This document shows positions 6,525 to 15,423 of a stretch of DNA of 18,162 nt, piece after piece (the first letter of the stretch is position 1; every line of letters starts with the position of its first letter). Source of the DNA: Myxococcales bacterium. Lineage in GTDB: Bacteria > Myxococcota > Polyangia > Fen-1088. The position numbers and the translations under genes were made by a program. The stretch lies in the NCBI GenBank assembly GCA_003153875.1, contig PMBY01000223.1, positions 1 through 18,162 on the forward strand, read 5' to 3'. The notes beneath the pieces were generated by a model. It saw only the letters and a list, made by a program, of their open reading frames with translations. It was not told the origin of the DNA and did not search any database.

Positions 6525-7760
6525 ATGTCCCTCAATGCAAAACCGGATGTCGAGACTCGTCATGCGCCCTTTCCCTTGAAGATATTGGCTGAATCTTCAC
6601 TGCTTCGCAGCCGCATCAGCCGTTGGCCAGGAGTACAATTCCCATTCCCCCCAAAGCAGCTTCCGACCTTCCCCGTAGGGTGGAACGTCGAGTACGCGGT
6701 CCAGCCCAACGTGACCACACCGGGTGGCTACGCCACGGGGATTGCCGTTGACGCAACCGGCGCAATCCACCTAGTGTATTGGGACTGCGCGCTTGGCAGC
6801 CTGCTCTATTCTGTCAAGAATGGCGGATCCTGGAGCGCCCCGGTCATCATCGATACGGTCAACCTCGCCGGGCAAAAGGGTGGATACTTCCACCTATCCA
6901 TGGCTCTCGATTCCAGTGGAAACGTTCACGTTTGCTACGGCAATTACCTTAACGGGGACCTCAAGCATTCATGGAAAGCGAACAACGCTTGGAACGTGGA
7001 AGTGGTTCAACCCGGAACCGGTTACAATGAAATTGACGAGACCGCCGTTCTTGTCGATCCGAACGGCGTCATTCATGTGCTCTACAATGTCTGGGTTCAG
7101 GCGAAGTCGGCGTACATCCTCAAGTATGTCGCCAAGACCGGCGCGAGCTGGTGCAATCCCACGGATGTTGATCCGCAATCGACCTACGGCGGCAGCCCGG
7201 CGATTGTCATAGACTCAAAAGGGACTATCCATGCTGTCTATGTTACCACCTCCCAACTGAAATCTGCCGTCAAGGCCCCAAACGATGTTTGGAAACCCTC
7301 TCACGTCATCGACACATTTGGCAACTACATGGCCATTATGTGGACTTCGATCGCTGTGGACCCGTCGGACGCCATCCATCTAAGCTATTTCGACGTTGAG
7401 AACAAATGCATCAAATATGCCACGAAGAACGCGAATACCGCGTGGATCCCGAGCACGATCCTATTTGCTAATCTCGATTTCGGCATGTCCTCCATAGCCG
7501 CGAATGCGGCCGGAAACGTGGGGCTGGCCTTCTATAACAGCGCGGACCGGACGCTGGAGTTCATGTGGAAAACAAAGGGCTCGTGGGACGCGGCCCAGGT
7601 CGTCGACTCCACGGTAGATTCCGGCGCCTACTGCCACTTGGCCATGGATTCCAAGGGCTCTCCCCACATCAGCTATTTTCGAACCGTTGGTGCCAATGAG
7701 TTGAGTTTTGGAGTAACGAGCGTCCTCCATGCCTATCAATCCGCGATAAGACATTCTTAG
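6525..7760 (+). CDS. Beta-propeller-like repeat protein, possible sialidase/lectin-type fold
   Basis: This 411-residue protein has a strong AAGGAGG site seven bases before the ATG. After an unstructured N-terminal region of about 60 residues it carries at least six repeats of about 50-55 residues. Each has the pattern (I/M)A(V/L)D-x-x-G-x-(I/V)H-(L/V)-x-Y, then LKYA/LLYSVK, then G-x-W and (V)(V/I)D. Examples are GIAVDATGAIHLVYWD, SIAVDPSDAIHLSYFD and LAMDSKGSPHISYF. This matches the blades of sialidase- or BNR-like propellers, which commonly bind glycans, though I see no catalytic residues. No signal peptide or lipobox is apparent. Base composition is clearly lower than its neighbours (31 and 25 GC of 60 in lines 6901 and 7381), suggesting acquisition. 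It stands alone between transposase remnants. Confidence 0.8.
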   Translation: MSLNAKPDVETRHAPFPLKILAESSLLRSRISRWPGVQFPFPPKQLPTFPVGWNVEYAVQPNVTTPGGYATGIAVDATGAIHLVYWDCALGSLLYSVKNGGSWSAPVIIDTVNLAGQKGGYFHLSMALDSSGNVHVCYGNYLNGDLKHSWKANNAWNVEVVQPGTGYNEIDETAVLVDPNGVIHVLYNVWVQAKSAYILKYVAKTGASWCNPTDVDPQSTYGGSPAIVIDSKGTIHAVYVTTSQLKSAVKAPNDVWKPSHVIDTFGNYMAIMWTSIAVDPSDAIHLSYFDVENKCIKYATKNANTAWIPSTILFANLDFGMSSIAANAAGNVGLAFYNSADRTLEFMWKTKGSWDAAQVVDSTVDSGAYCHLAMDSKGSPHISYFRTVGANELSFGVTSVLHAYQSAIRHS

Positions 7761-7792
7761 TCCCGTGGTGTCCGAATACTCGTCGTCCAGCC

Positions 7793-7860
7793 TCATGCAG
7801 CCTCACGTTGGCCGGGTAGGAGAAACAAGCCCCCTCTCCTTCATGCCGCATCCCCCTCTC
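7793..7860 (-). pseudogene. Possible second, heavily decayed transposase tail
   Basis: On the minus strand this reads ERGGLFLLPGQREAA followed by TGA, similar in ending and spacing to the GGLLNYYHREAA tail of the adjacent remnant. The nucleotides also resemble it (GTGAGGCNGCNTGA). It could be a duplicated end of the same element. The evidence is short. Confidence 0.3.
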
Positions 7861-7891
7861 CTCTTGCTGTCCCGAAACTCATCGCCGAGGC

Positions 7892-8139
7892 TCAAGCGGC
7901 CTCACGGTGGTAGTAGTTGAGGAGGCCCCCAAGGCGTGAGCGACAAGCTATCCGCCCACTTGTCCCATTGTCATTCGTCGAGCCGGGTTGGTTCCTGATC
8001 AGTTGGCCCCAATGCCCTGGTGAAAACGCTCGGTCAGGTAGTGCTCCACGAATTCCTTGATCAAGTACCGTAGATGTCGCTCGCCGAATATCACGAACTG
8101 GTTCAAACACTCGTACTTGATGGTCTTGACGAATCCAAG
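7892..8139 (-). pseudogene. C-terminus of an rve-type transposase, frameshifted
   Basis: The minus strand from about 8139 reads FVKTIKYECLNQFVIFGERH, then LRYLIKEFVEHYLTERFHQG, which matches integrase-core transposases around the final catalytic glutamate region. A frameshift near 8020 moves the reading to QLIRNQPGSTNDNG and the tail CRSRLGGLLNYYHREAA with its TGA. Homology stops abruptly at about 8139, where an unrelated plus-strand frame takes over. This is the third DDE transposase in the window preserved only as its C-terminal end. Confidence 0.85.
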
Positions 8140-8880
8140 GCAGCGCCGTCAGGTCCTGGGCCTGGCGCCAAGCCTGCGCCGGTTGGAGGCTTCGGCCTGG
8201 AACAGGTGCGGCAGTGGGTTGCTGCCTTGGAGCCTCCGCCCGGTGGGCTGTCGCTGAAGAAGGGGCCGGCCTGGCAGGGCTTGACGTCTTCAAGCCCTGC
8301 GCCTCCTTCGCCTTCCGCCGCGCCAGGGTTGGAGGCAGAACTCGACAGGGTGCTTGCGCCAAGGCTCGAAAAGCGTCCATCCCGGGCTCAAAGCGTGGCG
8401 GCGCTCGGCATGCATTTGCCGAAGAGCGCGCGGCCGACCGTGGCCCAGCGGCATCGACACCTCAAGTATGTCGTCTCGGCAGGCGTAGTGGTGGTGCTTG
8501 TTGTCTTCATCATTTCGTTTTCCTGGAGGGGAGAGGGTGGAAAAGCTACCACTGCCACCCCTGTTTTGGAGAGTCTGGCGCGTGCCCCGCAGGCCCCATC
8601 CTTGCGTGAAGTTGAGACGCCACCGCAGGCCGAGGCCGAGGTTGCAGCGGAAGTCGCGCCCAAAGCCCCAACCACCGCGCGGAGCGCGTCGAATCGGTCG
8701 TCCATTGTTCGTTCCGCAGGCCGTTCGCGAAAGGCGGTTGCGGTCGGAGAAGATCCTTTCGAGGGGCCATCTCGATCATCCCGTCTGGTCGAGCGTCCGG
8801 TGCTGGGTAGGAAGCCCATAGGCGTGCTCGCGCGCGGAGCCGATGTAGTGGGAAAGCGGAAGGTCGATAAGGAACAGTAG
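8074..8880 (+). pseudogene. Truncated single-pass membrane protein, perhaps a Ser/Thr kinase tail
   Basis: The open frame has 268 codons, but the first 20 or so are antisense to transposase coding sequence, so the true 5' part is lost. Residues around LEAELDRVLAPRLEKRPSRA and QSVAALG resemble the final helices of bacterial Ser/Thr protein kinase domains (LDRVLARALEK-P-R-QS). A single hydrophobic helix follows, VVSAGVVVVLVVFIISFSW, and then a long Ala/Pro/Glu-rich presumably external tail. That order (kinase, helix, external part) is typical of myxobacterial kinases, but the catalytic core is absent. The last 35 codons overlap an antisense protease-like frame, so the 3' end may also be a fusion. 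Ribosome site and start are unconvincing. Confidence 0.4.
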
Positions 8881-8910
8881 AAGCGAAAGCAGCACGAAAT
8901 AGATGGCCAT
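8776..8910 (-). pseudogene. Possible fragment of an M48/Ste24-type membrane protease
   Basis: A 44-residue minus-strand frame reads MAIYFVLLSLLLFLIDLPLS, then HYIGSAREHAYGLPTQ. A hydrophobic helix followed by LPLS-Y-G-x-x-x-E-H-x-YGL-x-Q is the pattern before the catalytic part in CAAX-protease-like M48 enzymes. The HExxH zinc site is absent, and the frame stops soon after. It overlaps the 3' end of the plus-strand frame ending at 8880. Assignment rests on one short motif. Confidence 0.3.
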
Positions 8911-9051
8911 GGCCGAATAGAAACACCCGCGTGCGAGCGAGGGGCAACTCGATCACGGAGTGATGGACGACCCTAAACGGGGACGATAGCGCTGGGCTGG
9001 TGCAGGTGACGAGGGACGCGGCAAACCAACCTGGTTCGAGGATTGCGAAGA

Positions 9052-10515
9052 TCAGGGCTTCTGGTAGACGCGCACGTAGTCCACCAGGTAGGTGACCGGG
9101 AACGTCGTACCCGATGGGTCGAGGCCGTTTGCGCCGATGGCGAGATTGACGAGGATGTAGAAGGGATTCCCTGTGTACGGGTTTGTGGTCGTGATGGTGT
9201 AGCCGTACACGAGCTTGTCGTCCAAGTAGAGATTGATCTTTTGCGAATCCCACTCCATCGCCCACAGGTGGAATTTGTTCGACCAGGTTGTGCCGCCAAG
9301 TGAACTCAGCGACTGGCTCACGCTGCCCGACCAGTCGCAATTGCCCCCCGATGGTTTGCAGATATTGGAACGCACGCCATTGGCGTAATACTCCATGATG
9401 TCGACCTCGCCGGAGGCCGGCCAGCTGAGCCCGTTGCCCAAGATCCAGAAGGCGGGCCAACTGCCTTGACGTGTATCGATCTGGCCGCACAGCTCGAACC
9501 GGCCATATAGGAAGCTCTTCTTTCCCGAGGTCGTCATTGAGGTCGACGTGTACTGTGCGTATTGGCGATTCTGCTTCCAATCGGTGCTGCCCGCCTTGTA
9601 ATTGGGGTTCAAGACCTGCTGCTTCTGCGCGGCGATGGTGAGCAGTCCGCCCGACACCGTTGCATTGTCCGGCTGGTACCACTGGAGCTCCGAATTGCGG
9701 ACGAATCCCTTTTCGTAGCCCCAATTCGAAGAATTCGGGGCGCCGTCCTTGTCGAACTCGTCCGACCATACCAGCTTCCACTTCGTGCCATCGATGGCCG
9801 CCCGACTCGTGCACTGCTCTGGCCCCACGCTGCCCGCGTCGATGGTCCCGCCCGCGCCACCGGTGGCAGCATCGACCGATCCGTCACGCGAGGAACCAGC
9901 GGTTCCGGCGTTTCCTCCCGAGCCCGCGTTTCCACCGTCGAGGCCACCCTTTCCCGCATTCCCGCCGCTCCCCACTGACCCTCCGCTTTCAATTGTGCCA
10001 CCGCTTGCGGCCGTGCCGCCGCTGCCACTTCGACCCCCGGTTGCCATGCTGCCGCCGCTGCCGGTCGTGTTGCCGCCCGTGCCGGTGGTCGACCCGCCCG
10101 TCACGGTGGTCCGACCGCCCGTTCCAAGGGTCGCGCCGCCGGAGCTGCTGGTGCCGCCGCCGGTGCCGGTGACGCTACCCAATCCGGAAGTTGTGCCGCC
10201 CGTGCCGGTCGCGCCGCCGCCGGTGCCAGTAACGCCACCCGATCCGGAGGTTGTGCCGCCCGCGCTGGTCGCGCTGCCGCCGGTACCAGAAACGCCACCC
10301 GATCCGGAAGTTGTGCCGCCCGTGCTGGTGGCGCTGCCGCCCGTGCCAAGCGCGTTTCCGCCCGTGCCGCCACTCCCAGCAGCGGAAGGCGCAGCGGCGT
10401 CGTCCTTGGTGCCTTGCGAACTACTGGTCGCGGTTCCTCCACACCCGAAAAGTCCCACCACCGCCGGAGCGAACCACACCAAGAGACGCGCACGAGGCAA
10501 GGAAGATACTTTCAT
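9052..10515 (-). CDS. Glycoside hydrolase family 16 beta-glucanase lipoprotein
   Basis: This 487-residue protein is taken from the ATG at 10515, with GGAGA ten bases upstream. The frame is open further upstream, but this start gives a lipoprotein signal with lipobox LFGC and lipidated Cys25. Residues about 30-235 are a Gly/Thr/Ser linker with near-identical 20-residue repeats. The catalytic domain follows, with WKLVWSDEFD, the signature SGEVDIMEYY (nucleophile Glu370, helper Asp372, acid/base Glu375), HLWAMEWD and the C-terminal YLVDYVRVYQK. GH16 enzymes of this layout hydrolyse beta-1,3 or beta-1,3-1,4 glucans such as laminarin; the exact substrate is not determined. It is predicted to sit on the outer surface, perhaps for feeding on fungal or algal glucan. 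Confidence 0.93.
   Translation of the reverse strand: MKVSSLPRARLLVWFAPAVVGLFGCGGTATSSSQGTKDDAAAPSAAGSGGTGGNALGTGGSATSTGGTTSGSGGVSGTGGSATSAGGTTSGSGGVTGTGGGATGTGGTTSGLGSVTGTGGGTSSSGGATLGTGGRTTVTGGSTTGTGGNTTGSGGSMATGGRSGSGGTAASGGTIESGGSVGSGGNAGKGGLDGGNAGSGGNAGTAGSSRDGSVDAATGGAGGTIDAGSVGPEQCTSRAAIDGTKWKLVWSDEFDKDGAPNSSNWGYEKGFVRNSELQWYQPDNATVSGGLLTIAAQKQQVLNPNYKAGSTDWKQNRQYAQYTSTSMTTSGKKSFLYGRFELCGQIDTRQGSWPAFWILGNGLSWPASGEVDIMEYYANGVRSNICKPSGGNCDWSGSVSQSLSSLGGTTWSNKFHLWAMEWDSQKINLYLDDKLVYGYTITTTNPYTGNPFYILVNLAIGANGLDPSGTTFPVTYLVDYVRVYQKP
10141..10352 (-). repeat. 60-bp tandem repeats in the GH16 linker
   Basis: Three consecutive units of about 60 bases and flanking partial units encode variations of GTGGTTSGSGGV on the minus strand. 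The consecutive units at 10141-10200, 10201-10260 and 10261-10320 are almost superimposable. Such arrays expand and contract by slippage, so linker length probably varies between strains. Confidence 0.85.
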
Positions 10516-10634
10516 GTTTCTCTCCGACTGGGTGAAACAGCTGAAACTACGCGTCCAGCCAGGAAAGAGATTATCATTGCCACGCGGCGACCGCACCTGT
10601 TGCCCCGGGCTCGTGCGCGACCACGACTTCGCCG

Positions 10635-10654
10635 TCACCTTCCGCCCAGGATCG
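10635..10654. repeat. Partial copy of the dispersed repeat
   Basis: TCACCTTCCGCCCAGGATCG differs by one base from the corresponding 20 bases of the 71-bp repeat copy at 15424-15494. The flanks do not match. It lies about 120 bases upstream of the GH16 start. Confidence 0.5.
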
Positions 10655-10655
10655 G

Positions 10656-11387
10656 TTGCGGGGAACCCAGCTGTGTGCGCAGACATTCCGCACAAAGGTG
10701 TACGCAAGAGCGGCTACCCAATATCATTGAGGTCTTGGTCGGGCTGGTGAGCCATGACGGGTGATGCTTTGGCGATGTGGACGGTGACGGAACGCTTCGA
10801 CCCGTCGAATACGTGCCGGAACGGACGTCCGACCACGAGAGCAGCGCGCAGCTCGGGTTCGAGTTGCATGAGGGCAGCGTCGGGCTCGGCATCCAGGGCG
10901 TCCAGCGTCTTGCTCATGAAGTTTCGCGCCGTCACCGCAAGCACCACGTCGAGTATCTCCTGCCCACCGAGGCACCCAAACCCCATCCCGCTCGACCTCC
11001 TCCCTCTGAATCCGGGGACGGCGGGGACTGGCTGAACTGACGGGACGTCGACTCGGGCGTGACGGGGCGGACTGGCCCGCGTGGTCGATATGGCGTCTTC
11101 GGGGGCGGAAAACGTCGGCCAAAGCCACCCAGGCGCCGCAGGCGCACGGCGCTCATGCGCTCCAGGTTGCACAGGTCCGGGTCGGGAGGGTTCCCGAACG
11201 CTCAAGAGACCCCTTTGCTTTTCCTATGGACCGTCATTCCATGTGTAAGCGCCATTGCAGCCTTCGAGCTGCCTGTTCACTGTCCTCAGGTCCTTCACGT
11301 GTTCCGCCGATACCCACTCAGGCTTGCTCGCAACCGCATAGCGCGCTCGCACGGATCGAAATCAGACCACTCACTGGAGATCGACGA
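10656..11387. other. Divergent intergenic region without a convincing gene
   Basis: This stretch separates the minus-strand GH16 gene from the plus-strand ASH-domain lipoprotein and should hold both promoters. A minus-strand frame from about 10990 to 10714 reads ILDVVLAVTARNFMSKTLDA and then ALVVGRPFRHVFDGSKRSVT. That is protein-like, but it has no recognisable family, ribosome site or start, so it may be an old gene remnant. I see no promoter I would defend. Confidence 0.4.
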
Positions 11388-14123
11388 ATGAAGCGTTTTC
11401 AAATTTCCAACCTGTTCTTTCCTATCGCCCTATTCGGACTTGTCGGCATGATGACCATCGCTGGTTGCAACTGCGGGAGCAGCGGCAGCGCGACCAAGAA
11501 GGACGCGAGCGCGCCAAGCGATGCCAAGAAAGATGTTGTTGGCCCGCCCGCAGATGGCGGACCTGTGGTCGATGGCCGTCTGGATGGGGCTAGCGCCCTA
11601 TCCGAAGCCGGTGTGAGCCAACCTGAGGTGGCCGGCAATGCGCCGGACGGGTTGGGTGGCAAAGATGTAGTCGAGATCAACGATGACGGCGCCCAAGACA
11701 AAGCCAGCGTCCCCACCATCGACGTCCCCAGCGCGGATGACTCTCTTGGCAGCAGCGCGGACGATGCCAACCTAGGCGACGACGCTCCCATCACAGCAGA
11801 CGGCGGCCTCCCTCTTGTGGATGGCTCGCCGGCTGACAGCCCGCTGAGCGGTTCGGGCGGCGCGGGTGGAAGCACGCAAACTGGTCATGGTGGCGCGGGC
11901 GGCGCCATCGACGCCAACGGCGCGGGCGGGGCGGGCGGTAGCGGAGGCGTCGGTGTCACGGGCGGCACGGGCGGCACCGGCGGGGCGGGCGGTAGCGGAG
12001 GCGCCAGCGGCACGGGCGGATCGACCAATCCCGATGCGCCAGTCTCACCCGCTGCAATTACCGGGTGGCCGACCGATATCTTCGACTTTGGTCTCAATCC
12101 CTGTGCGGGCGAGGCGCCAGCGGTCCAGACCTTCACCCTGACGAACTCGGGTGGCTCGGCAGCGCACATCACCAGTGCGGCATTCACGGGTTCGGCGGGC
12201 TACACCTCTGACGCCGCAGGAAAGACGATCCCCGCTGGCGGAACGCTGGTGTTGACCATTCACGCACCGGCGATCCCGCACGTCTCCACCCCGGGGGCCA
12301 GCTTCGATGACACCTTGACCATTCAGACTGACGTGCCGAGCGACGACCAACACCTGGTGAACGTCACGGAGCGCGCGCAAGGTGCAGTCCTTGCTTGGAA
12401 CACGACGGACACCTTCGGATCGTTCGGCTCCCTGCCCCCAGGACAAACAACGAGTGACAACTTCCATGTCCTCAACTCTGGCAACTTAGCCGCACAAGTT
12501 ACTTTGGTGGCAACAGGGGCGTTTAGCGTTACCAGTACCTCGCCGGTGAACATTACCGCAGGTCACTCGGCCGACGGCACTGTGGACTTTACGGCGCCTG
12601 ATGCGGCGGGACCGGCGACGGGCACCCTGACGCTAGCGCTGGCAACCCCGGTTGCGATTTGTCAACCCCTGCCGAGCCCGCTTCCCTTGACCGGAAGCTC
12701 TCTCAATGGCGCCATCGCACTGTCAGACCTGTCGCTGAACTTCGCCACCGCTTGCGGTGCAAGCGCGGCCAATCAGAGCTTCACCATCACCAACACTGGA
12801 ACCGCATCCATGACCTGGTCGGCCGCTCTTGCGGGCGGAGTCGGCTCCATTTTCCAGCTCTCCTCGTCGGGGGCCACCCTTGTTGCGCCTGTAGACGGCG
12901 ACCCCGCGCCAACCTCACACGTGGTCGTGAGCACGGGCAGTCCAAGCAGCGCGACCATCGTTTCGGACACCATCGACATCTCCACCACCATCATCGGCGA
13001 CAGCGTTCACCACATCACACTAAGCCAAACCCCGCTCGGCGACGCAGTGACCGTCATTGCCGCGACAGCGCTCGACTTCGGATCCGTTCCCATTGCCTCA
13101 CCGGCGCAACAGTCGACTCCCATTACCCTCACGGTTGCAAACAACGCCAACCCGAATTCAGATCCCGCATCGGTCACCTTCTCGGTCACCGGGGGCGGAG
13201 CGGCATACTTCACGGTGGACCCACCGTCGGTTAGCGTTCCCGCTGGGGGCCACGTCGATGTCACGGTGACGTTCTCTCCTGGCGTCGACGCCACCATCAT
13301 CAGCGGCGGCAATCCCCTCGATCTGTCCGCGACAGTCCATTGGCAGATCGGCTCGGAGGTCAATTGCGGCGCTGCCTCAGGCAATATCCCAGCCACGGGC
13401 ACGGCCACGCTGGCCATGGTGGCGGGTATTCCAGGATCTGTGGACTTCAGCTTGGTAAACTGCGGCGCAATAGCCGCCCCGCAACACATCGTCGTCACCA
13501 ACCCGGGGAGCGCGTCTTACCGGATTACCGATGTCACGGCCAACCACGCAAGCTACTACGTGCTGGACTACTCGCCCGTCCCCATCACGGTGGCTCCTGC
13601 TGGATCCGCAACCATCACCATCACCCCCACCGCCATTCCAGGAACCGTCGACAGCGTTCCTGACCACGCGACCTATGATGGAACTTTGGTGATTACGACC
13701 GATGCCATCAACGACACACCCCATACAGTGCACCTAACCATGGGTGCACAGGGCGTAATCATAACCAACGAACTTTGGCCCACTGAATGGAGTTTCGGCA
13801 CGGCCAACGTCGGAGCCACGCGCAAGTTGAACGTCAACATCGTCAATACCGGCAATGCCTCGGCCGTGGCCGTTTTGCAGGACATGATCTATGCAGGAAA
13901 CCCGGTCTTCTCGCTCGTACCCAGCCAAACCATTCTGCCCACCGTAACCTCGAATATCGTGGCTAGCTTCCAGCCCACAGACTACGATCTGACCTACACC
14001 GCGAGCGCCAAGTTGGTCATCAATCCGACGAGTGGTCAAGTCTTCTGCCAACCATTGCCGGCCGGCTGGAATGGCACCACACCCAACGTTCACATGCAGG
14101 GCATGTCCGCGTCGCACCCGTAA
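11388..14123 (+). CDS. Surface lipoprotein with six ASH-like (choice-of-anchor D type) domains
   Basis: The 911-residue protein is taken from the ATG at 11388, which gives a lipoprotein signal (lipobox IAGC, Cys27) preceded by GGAG; the longer frame from 11226 lacks a signal. Residues 28-222 are a low-complexity Asp/Ala and then Gly-rich linker. From 224 to the end run six immunoglobulin-like domains of about 110 residues. They start near 224, 332, 441, 552, 674 and 789, with repeated DFG/LNFG-like entry, TLTNSG/TITNTG/VVTNPG and IPAGG-type motifs. These resemble ASPM-SPD-2-Hydin domains of bacterial choice-of-anchor D proteins. Domains alternate so that each pair carries one cysteine near its start and one near its end. 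An adhesion or structural role outside the cell is likely but unproven. Confidence 0.88.
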   Translation: MKRFQISNLFFPIALFGLVGMMTIAGCNCGSSGSATKKDASAPSDAKKDVVGPPADGGPVVDGRLDGASALSEAGVSQPEVAGNAPDGLGGKDVVEINDDGAQDKASVPTIDVPSADDSLGSSADDANLGDDAPITADGGLPLVDGSPADSPLSGSGGAGGSTQTGHGGAGGAIDANGAGGAGGSGGVGVTGGTGGTGGAGGSGGASGTGGSTNPDAPVSPAAITGWPTDIFDFGLNPCAGEAPAVQTFTLTNSGGSAAHITSAAFTGSAGYTSDAAGKTIPAGGTLVLTIHAPAIPHVSTPGASFDDTLTIQTDVPSDDQHLVNVTERAQGAVLAWNTTDTFGSFGSLPPGQTTSDNFHVLNSGNLAAQVTLVATGAFSVTSTSPVNITAGHSADGTVDFTAPDAAGPATGTLTLALATPVAICQPLPSPLPLTGSSLNGAIALSDLSLNFATACGASAANQSFTITNTGTASMTWSAALAGGVGSIFQLSSSGATLVAPVDGDPAPTSHVVVSTGSPSSATIVSDTIDISTTIIGDSVHHITLSQTPLGDAVTVIAATALDFGSVPIASPAQQSTPITLTVANNANPNSDPASVTFSVTGGGAAYFTVDPPSVSVPAGGHVDVTVTFSPGVDATIISGGNPLDLSATVHWQIGSEVNCGAASGNIPATGTATLAMVAGIPGSVDFSLVNCGAIAAPQHIVVTNPGSASYRITDVTANHASYYVLDYSPVPITVAPAGSATITITPTAIPGTVDSVPDHATYDGTLVITTDAINDTPHTVHLTMGAQGVIITNELWPTEWSFGTANVGATRKLNVNIVNTGNASAVAVLQDMIYAGNPVFSLVPSQTILPTVTSNIVASFQPTDYDLTYTASAKLVINPTSGQVFCQPLPAGWNGTTPNVHMQGMSASHP

Positions 14124-14389
14124 GTGGCGGGGAACAGGTATCGACGTCACTCCCACCCGCACGATTGCTCTTGTGACTTCACGAAGCATCCGGAAAGAGC
14201 ACCCCGCCGTTTGCTTCCGTCCTGGTTCCTTGCGGCACGAGCACAGACAAGATCCCCGCCATTTCCAGATCCGCACGGAGTATTTGTCGCGCACAACGAT
14301 CACGTCGCCATCTCGCTGCAGTAGTAAGACAATTCCAGGCTGGCCTTGTTGTCGGAAGTTGGGTTGAGCGTTGCCGCGATAGCCAGAGA
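14124..14389. other. Convergent intergenic region
   Basis: This stretch lies between the ends of the ASH-domain gene and the frameshifted lipoprotein. A minus-strand frame includes GIVLLLQRDGDVIVVRDKYS followed by VRIWKW, reminiscent of a bulb-lectin repeat (LQSDGNLVLY...W). It is a single short stretch without start or context. No clear terminator was found. Confidence 0.3.
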
Positions 14390-15284
14390 TCAACAGCTAC
14401 AACTGCATTGATCGACGTCATAGGTCGCGTCGTGGCCCACGCGCGTTCCAGACGGGCATTGGTCAGTGGGGCACGTTATACCGACGACCTGGATTCCACC
14501 GCCGGTCGTGCAGCAAGTTGCCGCCGCCGCGCAACTGCCTCCGCCCCCGCCTGGAAACAGGGACTGTGGGTAGGAGCGAGTATCCCAGGTGAGGCCGATT
14601 CCACTCATCGATTGACCGACGTTTCCGTCCGTTCCGACCAGTGCGATCGTAGCGCCCGCGGTCGTCCTCCCCGACGGCGCTTCCTCCCAGCAGGTCATCT
14701 TTCCGAGGCAGCCGGTCTCGCCGGGTGCCGTCGAGGCCTCGGCCATAGGGACATCTAGGGAGCCGACGTTGGACTCGGCTGCCGTCACCGGGAGCTCGTA
14801 GTAGCCGTTGAACTGCGTAACCTCGAAGATCAATGCCGTGACCGTGATATTCACATTCCAGGTGACGGTCCAATTTACCGTCGAACCCATCGTCAAGCTG
14901 CTGGTTCGTCGCGATCGGAACCGCCGTTCCCGCTCGGCCGCCTGCGAACGACGCCTGGAAAAGCTGGCTACCGGCGGCGGTACGGTCTGCCATGAAGAAG
15001 AGCATACTGTCACCGGCCACCAGCTTGGGGGAATCTGCGTCGTCGTGTCCGTCGATGACGGAGTAGACGGACCCCGTCTGAACGTCCACCGCATGGAGGG
15101 TGTAATGGCTCGTCTCGTTTGGCGCTTCCCAATAGAGAGTGGCGTCGTCGATGGACCAATCCATCCAACACGCGTCTTGGTGAGCGACAACCAGCTGTCC
15201 GATATCGATCTTCACTTGCGGCGAACATTCAGATCCGAAAATGGCCGCCACGGACGCGATCGCCACTGCGCCAAGCCGTTTCAT
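14390..15284 (-). pseudogene. Exported protein gene split by a frameshift
   Basis: The 5' half starts at an ATG at 15284 with GGAGAGG upstream and encodes a signal peptide (MKRLGAVAIASVAAIFG), then QLVVAHQDACWMDWSIDDAT, LYWEAPNETSHYTLHAVDV and LVAGDSMLFFMADR. This pattern of short beta strands resembles propeller-type exported proteins. The 3' half, in the next frame, encodes NWTVTWNVNITVTALIFEVT through CLGKMTCWEEAP to a cysteine-rich end, CTTGGGIQVVGITCPTDQC and QCSCSC, with a TGA at 14390. Both halves have convincing composition and only one frame each, so a single-base indel between about 14870 and 14960 explains the split. A sequencing error is possible. The intact product would be about 297 residues. 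No family is recognised; the C-terminal cysteines suggest disulfides. Confidence 0.7.
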
Positions 15285-15423
15285 ACCGGACCCTCTCCGC
15301 ACATTCGGGGCCAAAGTCGGGAATGGCCCTGCTCGTGTTCGGGCTCCGGCCGGATCGCCCCGAAGAGGCCGCGGCGACTCCTGTGCCGGTTCGGCTGCGC
15401 CTGTCTCGCGGCCCCCGTCTGCG

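Noticed and set aside
8546..9814. 422-codon minus-strand frame over the 3' part of the GH16 gene
   Set aside because: It lies in a different frame from the GH16 catalytic domain and shows no family features.
9749..10750. 333-codon plus-strand proline/valine-rich frame
   Set aside because: It is the antisense of the Gly/Thr linker of the GH16 lipoprotein and has no start context.
11226..11387. Upstream start for the ASH-domain lipoprotein
   Set aside because: The 54-residue extension would bury a clean lipoprotein signal that begins at 11388.
14179..14393. Bulb-lectin-like remnant
   Set aside because: A single short motif without start, repeats or consistent frame is not enough.
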